From Rhodococcus sp. 4CII (GTDB lineage Bacteria; Actinomycetota; Actinomycetes; Mycobacteriales; Mycobacteriaceae), in NCBI RefSeq assembly GCF_014256275.1, contig NZ_JACCFE010000006.1:1-64000 (forward strand): a DNA stretch of 64,000 nt, in the 5' to 3' direction. Below are positions 18,353-25,880 of this stretch, piece by piece. Every line of letters begins with the position of its first letter. Positions within the stretch are counted from its first letter, which is position 1. The notes under the pieces are model-generated. The model ran no database searches and had not been told where the DNA came from. It saw only the letters and a list, made by a program, of their open reading frames with translations. A program made the translations under genes and the position numbers.

Positions 18353-19300
18353 GTGCCACCACCTCGCACACACGTAGTCCCGCAACGCGATGCGGTCGCG
18401 TTGCATCGAGTCATTGCAGTAATCAACGGGAAGGGGGGAGTGTTCAAGACGACCCTGGCCGCGAACATCTCTGGTTTGCTGGCCGAGTCTGGCTACAAGG
18501 TCCTTCTCGTCGATCTCGACCCGCAGGGCAATATCGCGGAGGATCTCGGCTACACCTACGCCGAGATCGACGACGAGGGTAAGAATCTCGCGCAGGCTCT
18601 GTCGTTCGGTGATCCAATCACGCCGGTCCGCGATGTTCGTCCCAACCTCGACATCATCCCGGGCGGCACACATTTGTCGATGGCCACCGCTGCGCTGGCC
18701 TCGAAAGCAACGAAGGACCCGCTGGGTGCCAAGTTGGCCCTCGCGACGGCACTAGCGCCGCTGGCGGGCGAGTACGACATGGTGCTCATCGACTGCCCGC
18801 CTGGCGACGAGACGCTGCAAACTGCTGCCGCTGCGGCTGCAAAGTGGCTGCTCGTTCCGACGAAGACGGATGGGTCGAGCCGCAAAGGCATGGCAGCCGT
18901 CGCGGCCCGCCTCAGCTCTGTCACGGACGTCAACGAGGACCTGGACCTGCTCGGCGTTGTCCTGGTCGGTGTGGGTGCAAACTCAACGGCCGTACAGAGA
19001 ACGGCTCGTGAAGGAATCGCCATTGCGTTCGGTGGGGACGCCGATGACGTGGTGTTCGAGAAGATGGTGAGGCACTCAGAAGCCACAGCGCTCGCAATCC
19101 GAGAGCGGGGAGTACTGGTCCATGAGCTCGACGACGTCGTCCAGAGCGGACCGAAGTGGTACGAAGTCGTCCGCGGTGATGCCAAGGCCCAAGAACACGC
19201 GCCGAAAAGCGCGAAAGACGTCGCCGCGGACTTGCTGGCCGTATGCCAAGAGATGGTGCAACGCATCACCCAGGCTGAGACCGAGGAGGTGGCATCATGA
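18353..19300 (+). CDS. parA: ParA-type partition ATPase
   Basis: GTG at 18353 is preferred because AGGGAGACGCCG stands before it; in-frame TTG/ATG codons upstream lie inside the repeat region. The 315-residue protein has a deviant Walker A NGKGGVFKTT, strand-turn VLLVDLDPQGN, Walker B-like YDMVLIDCPPG and later VPTKTDGSSRKG. This is the ParA/Soj plan without an N-terminal HTH. Phe replaces the usual Gly in KGGVGKTT. It overlaps the next gene by four bases (ATGA), as in parAB operons, and is preceded by a repeat array. It should segregate the replicon by binding nucleoid DNA and the ParB-like partner. Confidence 0.85.
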   Translation: MPPPRTHVVPQRDAVALHRVIAVINGKGGVFKTTLAANISGLLAESGYKVLLVDLDPQGNIAEDLGYTYAEIDDEGKNLAQALSFGDPITPVRDVRPNLDIIPGGTHLSMATAALASKATKDPLGAKLALATALAPLAGEYDMVLIDCPPGDETLQTAAAAAAKWLLVPTKTDGSSRKGMAAVAARLSSVTDVNEDLDLLGVVLVGVGANSTAVQRTAREGIAIAFGGDADDVVFEKMVRHSEATALAIRERGVLVHELDDVVQSGPKWYEVVRGDAKAQEHAPKSAKDVAADLLAVCQEMVQRITQAETEEVAS

Positions 19301-19695
19301 GTGCAACGGATCGAGCTATTACGGGGCTGCCGCCGCGACCTGGAGCAGCGTCCGCGCGAGCTGCGACCCCTGACGTGTCATCACTGAGAAGGCAACGCAA
19401 CAAGGCTGCAACAGATCTGGCATCGACGGCTGCGCCCGCGCAACAGCCGGTTGAACCGGAGAAGAAACCGAGCAACAAACCGACCACTGTCTACATCGCC
19501 CCAGACGTCCTGAAGCAAGCACGCCTGGCATTCAAAGCAACGCAGTCCGCCGAGGCCGACCGCAACTGGTCCCACTTCGTGGAGAAGGCGCTCGCCGACG
19601 CAACACAGCGCCGCGCTACGCAACACAACGACGGCAACAAGTTCGAAGGGGAGGACAAGCCACTCCCACCTGGCCGTCCGCTCGCTGACGACTAG
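19297..19695 (+). CDS. parB: Small ParB-like partner of ParA (132 aa)
   Basis: ATG at 19297 overlaps the parA stop. The first 60 residues are basic and disordered (SLRRQRNKAATDL), a common ParA-stimulating tail. KPTTVYIAPDVLKQARLAFK and WSHFVEKALADATQRR follow, giving a strand and two helices like a ribbon-helix-helix DNA-binding fold. This matches the small, non-HTH ParB type that binds repeat arrays. No family signature beyond this is claimed. A strong hairpin follows the stop. Confidence 0.6.
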   Translation: MSATDRAITGLPPRPGAASARAATPDVSSLRRQRNKAATDLASTAAPAQQPVEPEKKPSNKPTTVYIAPDVLKQARLAFKATQSAEADRNWSHFVEKALADATQRRATQHNDGNKFEGEDKPLPPGRPLADD

Positions 19696-19704
19696 CAAAT
19701 CGAT

Positions 19705-19737
19705 GAGGCCCCTGCCGATTGGGTCGGCAGGGGCCTC
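19705..19737 (+). terminator. Hairpin with 14-bp perfect arms after parAB
   Basis: GAGGCCCCTGCCGA and its exact complement enclose five bases (TTGGG), with TT after the stem. It lies between the parB-like stop and the ribosome site of the DUF2637 gene, so it can end or attenuate the parAB transcript. Confidence 0.6.
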
Positions 19738-19772
19738 GTTCCGACCGGTACCCCGTGGAAGGAAGACCAGTC

Positions 19773-20945
19773 ATGAATGACCTTAGTATTCGAGCAGCAC
19801 GAATCCAGGTCCGCGCCCTGATTGCGGCTCTGATCGTTGCGATCTCCATTGCAGTTGGCATCACCACAGGGGCCTTTGTGCTGTCCTTTGCCGTGCAACG
19901 CGACCTCGCGTTGCAAGCCGGGATCCCGCACTACCTCACCTGGATCTTCCCGGCCATCGTCGACGGCGCAATCCTCGGCGCAACGATCGCGGTCGTTGCG
20001 CTGAGCAAGATCAGTGGGCGCGCGACAGGAAAGCGGTTCTTCCTCTGGCTCGCTGTCGTTGTGGTCTTCATCAGTGTCTTCGGCAACGCCTACCATGCCC
20101 GCCGAGCCGGGGAAGAAGCTGCCCGCGACGTCGCGGCCGGCATCGATCTGGGCTTCACACCGCTGACGCCGACAGGCGCATCGCTCATTGCGATCATTCC
20201 GCCGTTGCTGGTGCTGGCGTTCACCCACGGTGTCGGCATCCTCATCAAGGCAATCGGTACAGCACACACCGAGTACAACGCCCTATGCAACGACATCGCT
20301 AGCAGGGCGGTTGAGGAGCGAGAGAGCTCAGGCGCAGTCAGCACCCGGCTAAACCCGCAGGTCCCAGACCCCAAGGCCCAGGACAGTTTCAGCAGCATTA
20401 ACAGCATTACTGGCAATACCAGCAATGCTGGCGTCGGTATCCATATCGATGTCGATGCCGCAGAAACCCAGGTTGCGGGAGTGCGGACGTCACGCGATGC
20501 AACGAGCGACGACATTGCGGAGGCGTGGCCTACCGGCGTTGACCGTTGCGATGGCGAAGATGACGTCGTTGCAGAGGTCGTTGCCGACGACCTGGACGTT
20601 GCGTGCAACGGGATCGCATCGGCGGTGCCCGAGACCCTGGTGTTGCCCGACGAGCTGCAAACCACGGAATACCTGCTCGCCTTCATCGAGTCGAGCAAGC
20701 TCGATCCGATGGTCAAGGAGACCGCCAGGCTGAAGATCGAGCATCCAGACGCAACGTTCGCAGCACTTGCGGAGGCGACCGGGGAGAAGTGGGCGAGCAC
20801 TGCATTGCGCCGTTACAACAAGGCCAAGGACCTCGCAGTTGACGCCGGATTCCGTACCCCGCCACTCCCGCTTACCGACGAGGCAACGGACAACGGCAGC
20901 GACGAATCCGAATCGACACCGTACGAGCTGGTAGGTGCCCGCTAG
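19773..20945 (+). CDS. DUF2637 multi-span membrane protein, SpdB-like
   Basis: ATG at 19773 follows GGAAGGAAGACC. Four hydrophobic segments lie in the first 180 residues: ALIAALIVAISIAVGITTGA, WIFPAIVDGAILGATIAVVA, FFLWLAVVVVFISVFGNAYH and SLIAIIPPLLVLAFTHGVGI. The order and the PAIVDG and NAYHA blocks are those of DUF2637 proteins, which on Streptomyces and related plasmids are linked to transfer and spread. The C-terminal 200 residues are hydrophilic, acidic and end in a helical region (EYLLAFIESSKLDPMVKETA, then a possible HTH). The coding sequence shares the GCAA/TTGC enrichment of the partition region. Confidence 0.7.
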   Translation: MNDLSIRAARIQVRALIAALIVAISIAVGITTGAFVLSFAVQRDLALQAGIPHYLTWIFPAIVDGAILGATIAVVALSKISGRATGKRFFLWLAVVVVFISVFGNAYHARRAGEEAARDVAAGIDLGFTPLTPTGASLIAIIPPLLVLAFTHGVGILIKAIGTAHTEYNALCNDIASRAVEERESSGAVSTRLNPQVPDPKAQDSFSSINSITGNTSNAGVGIHIDVDAAETQVAGVRTSRDATSDDIAEAWPTGVDRCDGEDDVVAEVVADDLDVACNGIASAVPETLVLPDELQTTEYLLAFIESSKLDPMVKETARLKIEHPDATFAALAEATGEKWASTALRRYNKAKDLAVDAGFRTPPLPLTDEATDNGSDESESTPYELVGAR

Positions 20946-21090
20946 AAACTCTCGGCAAAGGGGGCGGGGCTGCGGACGCCTCGCCCCGACAGATGCGAGG
21001 TGCGTGTTCGATGGGGTTGACCCATAGTTCACGGCCGGGTCGAGGCATTGTCGATTCGGAACACGTTCGGGTGGGGTAGGGGAGAGACCA

Positions 21091-21536
21091 ATGACATTTC
21101 GGCAGAACGCTGTCCGCACGGTTGCAGTCAGCGCCGCCACGGCCGCGATCGCACTCGTCACCAACACGGTTGCAGCGGCGGACGTTCCGCCGCGCACGCC
21201 GGGCATTATGGGTGGACGACATCGTGCAGCTCGATAACAGCGGACCGTGCAATGATCCGATCCACGTGGATTTCGAGACCAGCGCTGCCCGGCCAGGAAA
21301 TCTCTCCGTACTGCTCACTCCGCGAGGCAGTTTCGGGGCAAGCCCGGCGTGTGCGACGAGTATTCAGGCGATTGGATCAACGGGATCGCCCCGTTCACAC
21401 ACACTTTGCGCGTGCCGGTAGACAACGGGCCCACCAGGATCGACGTTCCCACGGGTGCCGGCGTGAGCCCCTCGTCAATGTCTCGAATTTTCCGCTACGG
21501 GCATTGGCGATCAGCAGCTACGTGCTGGTCCCGTAG
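21091..21536 (+). pseudogene. Exported small protein, frame-disrupted
   Basis: ATG at 21091 with GGGGAGAGACCA upstream opens a signal peptide (AVRTVAVSAATAAIALVTNT, VAAADVP). The original frame stops within about 50 codons. Moving between frames gives a coherent continuation: WVDDIVQLDNSGPCNDPIHV, PGNLSVLLTPRGSFG, then CDEYSGDWINGIAPFTHTLR, and lastly VSNFPLRALAISSYVLVP before a TAG at 21534. At least three shifts are needed, near 21205, 21340 and 21465. It resembles small secreted mycobacterial proteins of unknown function. Confidence 0.5.
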
Positions 21537-21603
21537 TCGAGGCTTCTCATCTCGACTGATTACTGCGGAGGGGCTGGGCTTGTCAATCGGCCCCCTCCGA
21601 ATT

Positions 21604-22224
21604 TCACGCTGACAGTTCATCCTCCGCCAACTCGGGCTGCGGTGCCGCGCCTGCGCGTTCATTGCGTGCGAGCTTGAGGTTCTCGTACAGGGCCGTCTTC
21701 TTGAGGTCGTAGCCCGCGCACAGGTCATCGACGGTGAATCGGCCGGTCTCGTGGTCCCGTAGCAGGAGGTTTCGGCGGAGCGGTGACAGTTTGTGCTGTT
21801 TGCCGCGCATCTTGCCCTTGGCCTTCGCGACCTCGACGCCGGCCTTCGTGCGCTGACGATTGAGGTCTGACTCGAATTCGGCCATGATCGCCAGAAATCC
21901 GATGAACATCTTGCCCATCGGATCGCTTGGGTCATACACCGTGCCGTCGATGTTGAGGGCTACGTTGCACTCGACGAGTCCGTCGACGATCTGGTGGAGG
22001 TCGCGGGCCGAGCGTCCGAGGCGGTCGAGCTTGGTCACCACGAGCTGGTCGCCGCTGCGGCAGACTTCGAGCGCGCGGGCGAGCGCTGGGCGCTTCCGGT
22101 TGCGTCCGGTGTAGCCGTGATCGGTGTAGACCTGAGCGTCGTCGACCCCGAGCTTGCCGAGCCATGCAATTTGGCCAGCGACGTCTTGTCGGGCGGTCGA
22201 ACAGCGTGCGTAGCCGATTTTCAT
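21604..22224 (-). CDS. Serine recombinase (resolvase/invertase family)
   Basis: ATG at 22224 gives MKIGYARCSTARQD with the nucleophile Ser at residue 9. Other family motifs are TDHGYTGRNRKRP, VTKLDRLGRSARDL and MGKMFIGFLAIMAEFESDL. A basic hinge and a C-terminal HTH (FTVDDLCAGYDLKKTALYENL) complete 206 residues, the size of a resolvase rather than a large integrase. It probably resolves plasmid multimers or a past transposon cointegrate. CGAACGGGYCGG words just upstream may be res subsites. Confidence 0.85.
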   Translation of the reverse strand: MKIGYARCSTARQDVAGQIAWLGKLGVDDAQVYTDHGYTGRNRKRPALARALEVCRSGDQLVVTKLDRLGRSARDLHQIVDGLVECNVALNIDGTVYDPSDPMGKMFIGFLAIMAEFESDLNRQRTKAGVEVAKAKGKMRGKQHKLSPLRRNLLLRDHETGRFTVDDLCAGYDLKKTALYENLKLARNERAGAAPQPELAEDELSA

Positions 22225-22330
22225 GCTCGTCAGTATCGTCGAACGGGCCGACATCTCAGGTAGTTCGTTTTCCAGCGCGTCGTACCGGAATTTTCAACCG
22301 GACATCTATAACGAACGGGTCGGAGTCGAC
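22225..22330. promoter_or_regulatory. Possible res site of the resolvase
   Basis: The short gap between the resolvase start and the neighbouring peptide gene holds two CGAACGGGCCGG / CGAACGGGTCGG words, near 22238 and 22314, plus a CCGGAATTTTCAACCGG inverted element near 22283. Resolvase recombination sites usually lie directly beside the gene and contain paired half-sites; that this is one is inference. Confidence 0.3.
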
Positions 22331-22534
22331 TCACCAGCCGTAGGTTCGCCGTGGAGCGCCGATCTCCGGTGTACCGGTATGTCCAAGGCCAAAACGGACC
22401 CTGGTGACCGCAGAACGGCGCTCAGCCCGTTTCGCCTCCTCGGCGAGGGTGTTGACGGCGTGCAGCCGACTCCTGAAACTGGCGACCAGTTCGTCGCGGG
22501 TTGCGGTGTCCAGGTCGACCCTGATCTCGCTCAT
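22331..22534 (-). CDS. Small hydrophilic protein at the end of the tiny-peptide operon (67 aa)
   Basis: ATG at 22534 shares its A with the TGA of the preceding peptide gene (TGATG), a sign of coupled translation. The product starts MSEIRVDLDTATRDELVASF and continues with Arg/Ala/Glu-rich helices (SRLHAVNTLAEEAKRAERRS), so it is soluble, unlike its neighbours. A degenerate copy lies at about 23227-23350, and a 20-base exact match to its middle is found at 44197-44216 near a second tiny-peptide pair. It could be an immunity, antitoxin or assembly partner of the peptides; function unknown. Confidence 0.5.
   Translation of the reverse strand: MSEIRVDLDTATRDELVASFRSRLHAVNTLAEEAKRAERRSAVTRVRFGLGHTGTPEIGAPRRTYGW
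22385..22444. repeat. 60-bp direct repeat, copy 1 (copy 2 at 23265-23324)
   Basis: The two copies differ at five of 60 positions and lie in the same orientation about 880 bases apart, bracketing the tiny-peptide genes. They are part of the intact 67-aa gene and its decayed copy. Confidence 0.7.
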
Positions 22535-22629
22535 CACCACACACCGATTTCGATCAGCCAATAAAAGAACGGTTCGATGGGTTCGAGCCATTGGTAGATG
22601 TCCGGATGGATGAAGTAGTTCCAGTCCAT
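22534..22629 (-). CDS. Tiny aromatic-rich peptide (31 aa)
   Basis: ATG at 22629 follows GGAAGGAGGTGCGTG, one of the strongest Shine-Dalgarno sequences in the window. The 31-residue product begins MDWNYFIHPDIYQWLEP and ends FFYWLIEIGVW; about one residue in three is Trp, Tyr or Phe. It is acidic and amphipathic, with no signal peptide. The frame is too short for usual gene callers. Codon choice and spacing to its neighbours support translation. Confidence 0.5.
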   Translation of the reverse strand: MDWNYFIHPDIYQWLEPIEPFFYWLIEIGVW

Positions 22630-22745
22630 CACGCACCTCCTTCCGCAAGTTTCGGATCGGGACGGTGGATGTCCACGTCGTCACGCAGGATGCGCGACTG
22701 GTGTGAGACTGTCCCGGTGCCGCTTCCCGCGGATCATGTCGATTC
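22630..22745 (-). other. Leader/spacer between tiny peptide genes
   Basis: A 116-base gap within the peptide operon. A short frame opens at an ATG near 22738 but has no aromatic-rich pattern. The 3' part carries the strong ribosome site of the 31-residue peptide gene. Nothing else is seen. Confidence 0.3.
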
Positions 22746-22844
22746 CTAGAACTGGTTGAACCAGCGAACGAACTGATACCAATCATTAAACGGCCAAAAG
22801 CCAACATCGCCCCACGCCTGCAGGTCAGGCAGGTTTCCGATCAT
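22746..22844 (-). CDS. Tiny aromatic-rich peptide (32 aa)
   Basis: ATG at 22844 overlaps the TGA of the preceding peptide gene (ATGA). The 32-residue product starts MIGNLPDLQAWGDVGFWPFN and ends WYQFVRWFNQF; it has four Trp and five Phe and alternates polar and aromatic residues. No signal peptide. It appears to be translated by coupling from the upstream frame. Confidence 0.45.
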   Translation of the reverse strand: MIGNLPDLQAWGDVGFWPFNDWYQFVRWFNQF

Positions 22845-22930
22845 GATCCACCGCCGAGGAACGGTGCCATCAAAGTGCCGATCCAATAGAAGAAGTTGTA
22901 GGGGAAAATGTCCCACGGTGAATTAGGCAT
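22841..22930 (-). CDS. Tiny aromatic-rich peptide (29 aa)
   Basis: ATG at 22930 is nine bases after the stop of the exported peptide gene and has AAGGATTCATA before it. The product starts MPNSPWDIFPYNFFYWIGTL and ends in Gly-Gly-Gly-Ser. It is hydrophobic and Pro/Phe/Tyr-rich and could insert in a membrane. The stop overlaps the next ATG. Confidence 0.45.
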   Translation of the reverse strand: MPNSPWDIFPYNFFYWIGTLMAPFLGGGS

Positions 22931-22939
22931 TATGAATCC

Positions 22940-23137
22940 TTAGAAGTGGCCATAGCCAGTCATCCATCCGGTAATAACCCACATGAACTGACTGAACGCA
23001 TCGCCCATTTCCCTGGTCGGAAACCATGAATACCAAATCGGGTCAGGGCTAGGTGGGCTTGCTGACGCTGTGCCAGCCATCAGGAACATCATCAATGCTG
23101 TTGTTCCCAGAACGGCCATGGTGCGAATCGATCGCAT
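22940..23137 (-). CDS. Exported aromatic-rich peptide precursor (65 aa)
   Basis: A classical signal peptide (RSIRTMAVLGTTALMMFLMA to ASASPP) is followed by a mature part of about 38 residues. That part is rich in Trp, Phe, Tyr and Met (PIWYSWFPTREMGDAFSQF) and ends GYGHF. It is the first gene of an operon of at least five very short frames. The mature part resembles the leaderless downstream peptides in composition. Small alpha-helical mycomembrane porins of Corynebacteriales (PorA/PorH type) are also tiny and often leaderless; that comparison is speculative. Confidence 0.55.
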   Translation of the reverse strand: MRSIRTMAVLGTTALMMFLMAGTASASPPSPDPIWYSWFPTREMGDAFSQFMWVITGWMTGYGHF

Positions 23138-23226
23138 GCCTCAACTCCCGGTCCTCCCCGACCATGCCCCGTGTATCGCTTACGACATGACGCCCGTTAC
23201 CTGCCCACGGTGCAGTCGACATCTAC

Positions 23227-23350
23227 CGTGGCGCACTGTTCCCCCCGGGTGTGCTGGTATAGCGAAGGCCAAAACGGACCCTGGTGGACGCAGAACGGCG
23301 CTCAGCCTGTTTTGCCTACTCGGCCTGGCTTGGTGAATGCTGCCGGAGCC
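23227..23350 (-). pseudogene. Degenerate copy of the 67-aa peptide-operon protein
   Basis: The stretch 23265-23324 matches 22385-22444 at 55 of 60 bases. Translated on the minus strand it reads AKQAERRSASTRVRFGLRYT against AKRAERRSAVTRVRFGLGHT in the intact gene, with an in-frame TAG just before. It is a decayed duplicate of the small hydrophilic gene. Confidence 0.55.
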
Positions 23351-23537
23351 AATGGCCGCGATTGTCATCTGCTCCTGGCTCAGGCAATGGGCTGGTCACG
23401 TCGAGTCACTGGGGCCACTGTGTGGAATAACCAGGACCGCCGAACGCTCAGTGCGGCAGGTTTCGGCTCCGGAGGTCTGCACAACTTTGGGCGGAGTTCT
23501 TGCCAGACCTAGCAGGGGGGCTGTGTAGCGTAAATGA

Positions 23538-24911
23538 ATGGGTCCATCTGACGCGGACGAGATGCTGAAAAATGTCAACGCGGTGTTCCAGAACTTGCGC
23601 CGCGCGACCTCGCGGGTCGCAGAGGCCCAGAACCTCGCACAAAAAGCGTTCTTCGTAGCAATGCACGAAATGGGCGTTCCCTCGAAGTCCTTTCCGCTAT
23701 ACGCTAGTCCGTTGGGTTACATTTACTTTCTATGGGGATCGGAAATATCCGGTTGGAGCATCAAGAGTTGGGTCGTAGATGATTGGTTGCCTGTTCGGGC
23801 CCATCTTGTCGTAACCACTGATTGTCAGCTATTTAATACTATCGACTGCTGTCCGGATCCAATTGTTTCGGAAGGTCGCCATGACGTCGTGATCGAGTCC
23901 CCCGACCCCATGCGTCCGTATCACGCACCCCGCTTCTTATATGACGCCCCTTACCGCTCGTATTCTCTCCATGTCAATTATTCATTCAGGCACCTCAAAG
24001 TGACGGGAGATATTCAACCAATTGAGCTGTCAGATCCTGAGCAACAATTATTTTCTAATGTTCCCCTCAGTCAGTTGCTGGCCGATGAGTTTTACGCTCA
24101 ATGGAATAAGTCGGCCGAGGAACGGACGGCGCAAAAGGAGGAAGAGCCTTTCTTTGAACTTTGGGCGCGGCGCGCGGCAGAGTTGGGGCTGCGTTCACCA
24201 AACGAGAGCAATCCATCCTTCCCGGGGAGTAGGCCGCACGATGCGCCCGCCGATAACCTAGTTAGTATCAATTCTTATTCGAGAAACCTCCTCGACATTT
24301 TATTTGATGATATTCTCTCAGTGGAGAACCACCTCGATAATGCAGAACGCGAATTTTCGGACGGCGTTTTTGCTCCATTCTGGGACGAGGTTGAGCGAGC
24401 CGCAGAGGGCCTGTCTAATTATGCCGAGAGAATTCGACGGCTTGCGGATTATGCCCGATCTTACGAGCAGCAGTCGAACAGGCTCCTTGCGGAGCCATTC
24501 GTACTGGCACCCCTGTCGGCCCACCTAAACAACGTCTCGGGATATATGTCCAAGCGGTTCAAAGCTGTAGTGCGCGAGGCTCAACGCAATTTTCAGTTCG
24601 CGGCGATCTATGAAATGCGTCGAACAAGCAAGGTTATGATTTCTGGGTTCACTAGCCTGGGAGAGGCCATCGATAACCTGACCGATTCCGTTCTATCGTC
24701 GATGAACGAGCTCCAGAAATCGGTGGAGCAGGTAGGGGCGGGGGTCGGTATGCTTGGATCTGACATTTCTAGGTTAAATGCCGATTTGCAATATCGGCAC
24801 AATGAATTCCTTGAAATCGTTAGATCTAACAGGAAATTCCAGGGTGTGTATGAGGAGCGTGTGACGGAGATGTTGGATAACATTCAGCGGCACCGTAGGC
24901 CAAGATTTTAG
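23538..24911 (+). CDS. Unknown 457-aa protein, AT-rich accessory gene
   Basis: The reading frame is complete and visibly richer in A/T at third positions than its neighbours, which suggests recent transfer. The N-terminal 80 residues are helical (VAEAQNLAQKAFFVAMHEMG). Then comes a mixed region with several Cys and aromatic residues (NTIDCCPDPIVSEGRHDV), a charged linker, and a long helical, probably coiled-coil C terminus (LDNAEREFSDGVFAPFWDEV, ISRLNADLQYRHNEFLEIV). No catalytic motif or membrane span is recognised. A TAGCGT box a few bases before the ATG suggests a leaderless or very short-leader transcript. Its place at the edge of a defence-like island makes it a candidate defence gene. 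Confidence 0.6.
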   Translation: MGPSDADEMLKNVNAVFQNLRRATSRVAEAQNLAQKAFFVAMHEMGVPSKSFPLYASPLGYIYFLWGSEISGWSIKSWVVDDWLPVRAHLVVTTDCQLFNTIDCCPDPIVSEGRHDVVIESPDPMRPYHAPRFLYDAPYRSYSLHVNYSFRHLKVTGDIQPIELSDPEQQLFSNVPLSQLLADEFYAQWNKSAEERTAQKEEEPFFELWARRAAELGLRSPNESNPSFPGSRPHDAPADNLVSINSYSRNLLDILFDDILSVENHLDNAEREFSDGVFAPFWDEVERAAEGLSNYAERIRRLADYARSYEQQSNRLLAEPFVLAPLSAHLNNVSGYMSKRFKAVVREAQRNFQFAAIYEMRRTSKVMISGFTSLGEAIDNLTDSVLSSMNELQKSVEQVGAGVGMLGSDISRLNADLQYRHNEFLEIVRSNRKFQGVYEERVTEMLDNIQRHRRPRF

Positions 24912-25215
24912 GTCGCGGATCCGACCCCCATCTTTACCGGAGGCGAGGACGACTTCACGTTCAGCGGTGGGGTCATGGGGCGTGCCGCAACCGGCCGCCC
25001 CTCGTAGCTGACGTCGATCGGCCACTGCTGAACCCGGATCGGTAACCGGTGCCTCGGGCGACGAGGTTGCGGACGACCTCGATCTTGGAGCTGAAGTGGC
25101 GGATCCAGTGAGCCCCACCGATTCGAGTAGCTGGGCGGCGTTGCGCGCACTGGGAACGTCGAACATGATCAAGGGCTCGTCCGCGGGCGTCAGACGAACG
25201 ACTGCGGGCGTCTTT
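24908..25215 (-). pseudogene. Fragment of a LysR-type regulator substrate-binding domain
   Basis: On the minus strand, three frames read together give ADEPLIMFDVPSARNAAQLL, then HFSSKIEVVRNLVARGTGY, then PIDVSYEGRPVAARPM. This is the ligand-binding domain of a LysR-type regulator of the family that reads EPLILLDVPPSREYF in intact members. There is no DNA-binding half, the frame shifts at least twice, and the 5' part is replaced by the glycosylase-like gene on the other strand. It is a remnant left by rearrangement. Confidence 0.6.
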
Positions 25216-25262
25216 GTGCAGGTCGGTGGAGATTGTCGGGTGGGCATGTCATCCTTCGCGGC

Positions 25263-25880
25263 ATGCCGAATGGACGCAATGCCGACCCTGACGTTGTCGC
25301 TGAGAAGATGACGCGTATTCGTGACCCACATGTGAGGCCGCTGAATGCCCTGGCGGATCGGGTCGCCGACTCCGCCGGACTTCCGCATGGTCACATCCCT
25401 TATGTCGACCCCGACCAGGGCGGTATCAAAGCCCGGGTGTTGGTATTGCTCGACAACCCGTCCACTAAGGCTGAGGCGGGAACTGGGTCTGGTCTGTTGA
25501 GCCTGGACAACAACGATCGCACTGCCCGCAATTGCCGAGAGGCATACGCGCGCCACGGTGTTGCCTGGTCCCAGGTGGTGCACTGGAACGTTGTTCCCTT
25601 CCCCGTTGCAGGAGTCAAGAACGGGGGATCGACTGCAGCGGAGAGGGCCAAGGCGGTTCCATGGACCCGCGAGTTCGTCGAACTATGCCCAGACCTCGAG
25701 ATGGTGTTGCTGCTGGGTGCGGCAGCACGGGATGGCTGGGAACGTGCAGGAATTGGACGAGACTTATACGTCTTCCCGGGCAATATCCCACATTGTTCGG
25801 ACCGCGGCTTGAACTCAGCCGGAGGAAGGGAGCGGTTCGAAGCAGCGATCCTGAATGTTGCCCGTTCGCTCGCTGGCTGA
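25263..25880 (+). CDS. Uracil-DNA-glycosylase-superfamily-like protein
   Basis: ATG at 25263 (MPNGRNADPDVVAEK) is preferred over a GTG ten codons upstream. The 205-residue protein has ARVLVLLDNPSTKAE near residue 60, SLDNNDRTARNCREAYARHG and WSQVVHWNVVPFPV around 90-125. LEMVLLLGAAARDGW and PHCSDRGL follow near the C terminus. These blocks correspond in order to the active-site loop, the helix and the HxS-like loop of the UDG fold, though key residues differ from housekeeping UDG. It could excise modified bases or act as a DNA-modification sensor. Assignment is by pattern only. Confidence 0.55.
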   Translation: MPNGRNADPDVVAEKMTRIRDPHVRPLNALADRVADSAGLPHGHIPYVDPDQGGIKARVLVLLDNPSTKAEAGTGSGLLSLDNNDRTARNCREAYARHGVAWSQVVHWNVVPFPVAGVKNGGSTAAERAKAVPWTREFVELCPDLEMVLLLGAAARDGWERAGIGRDLYVFPGNIPHCSDRGLNSAGGRERFEAAILNVARSLAG

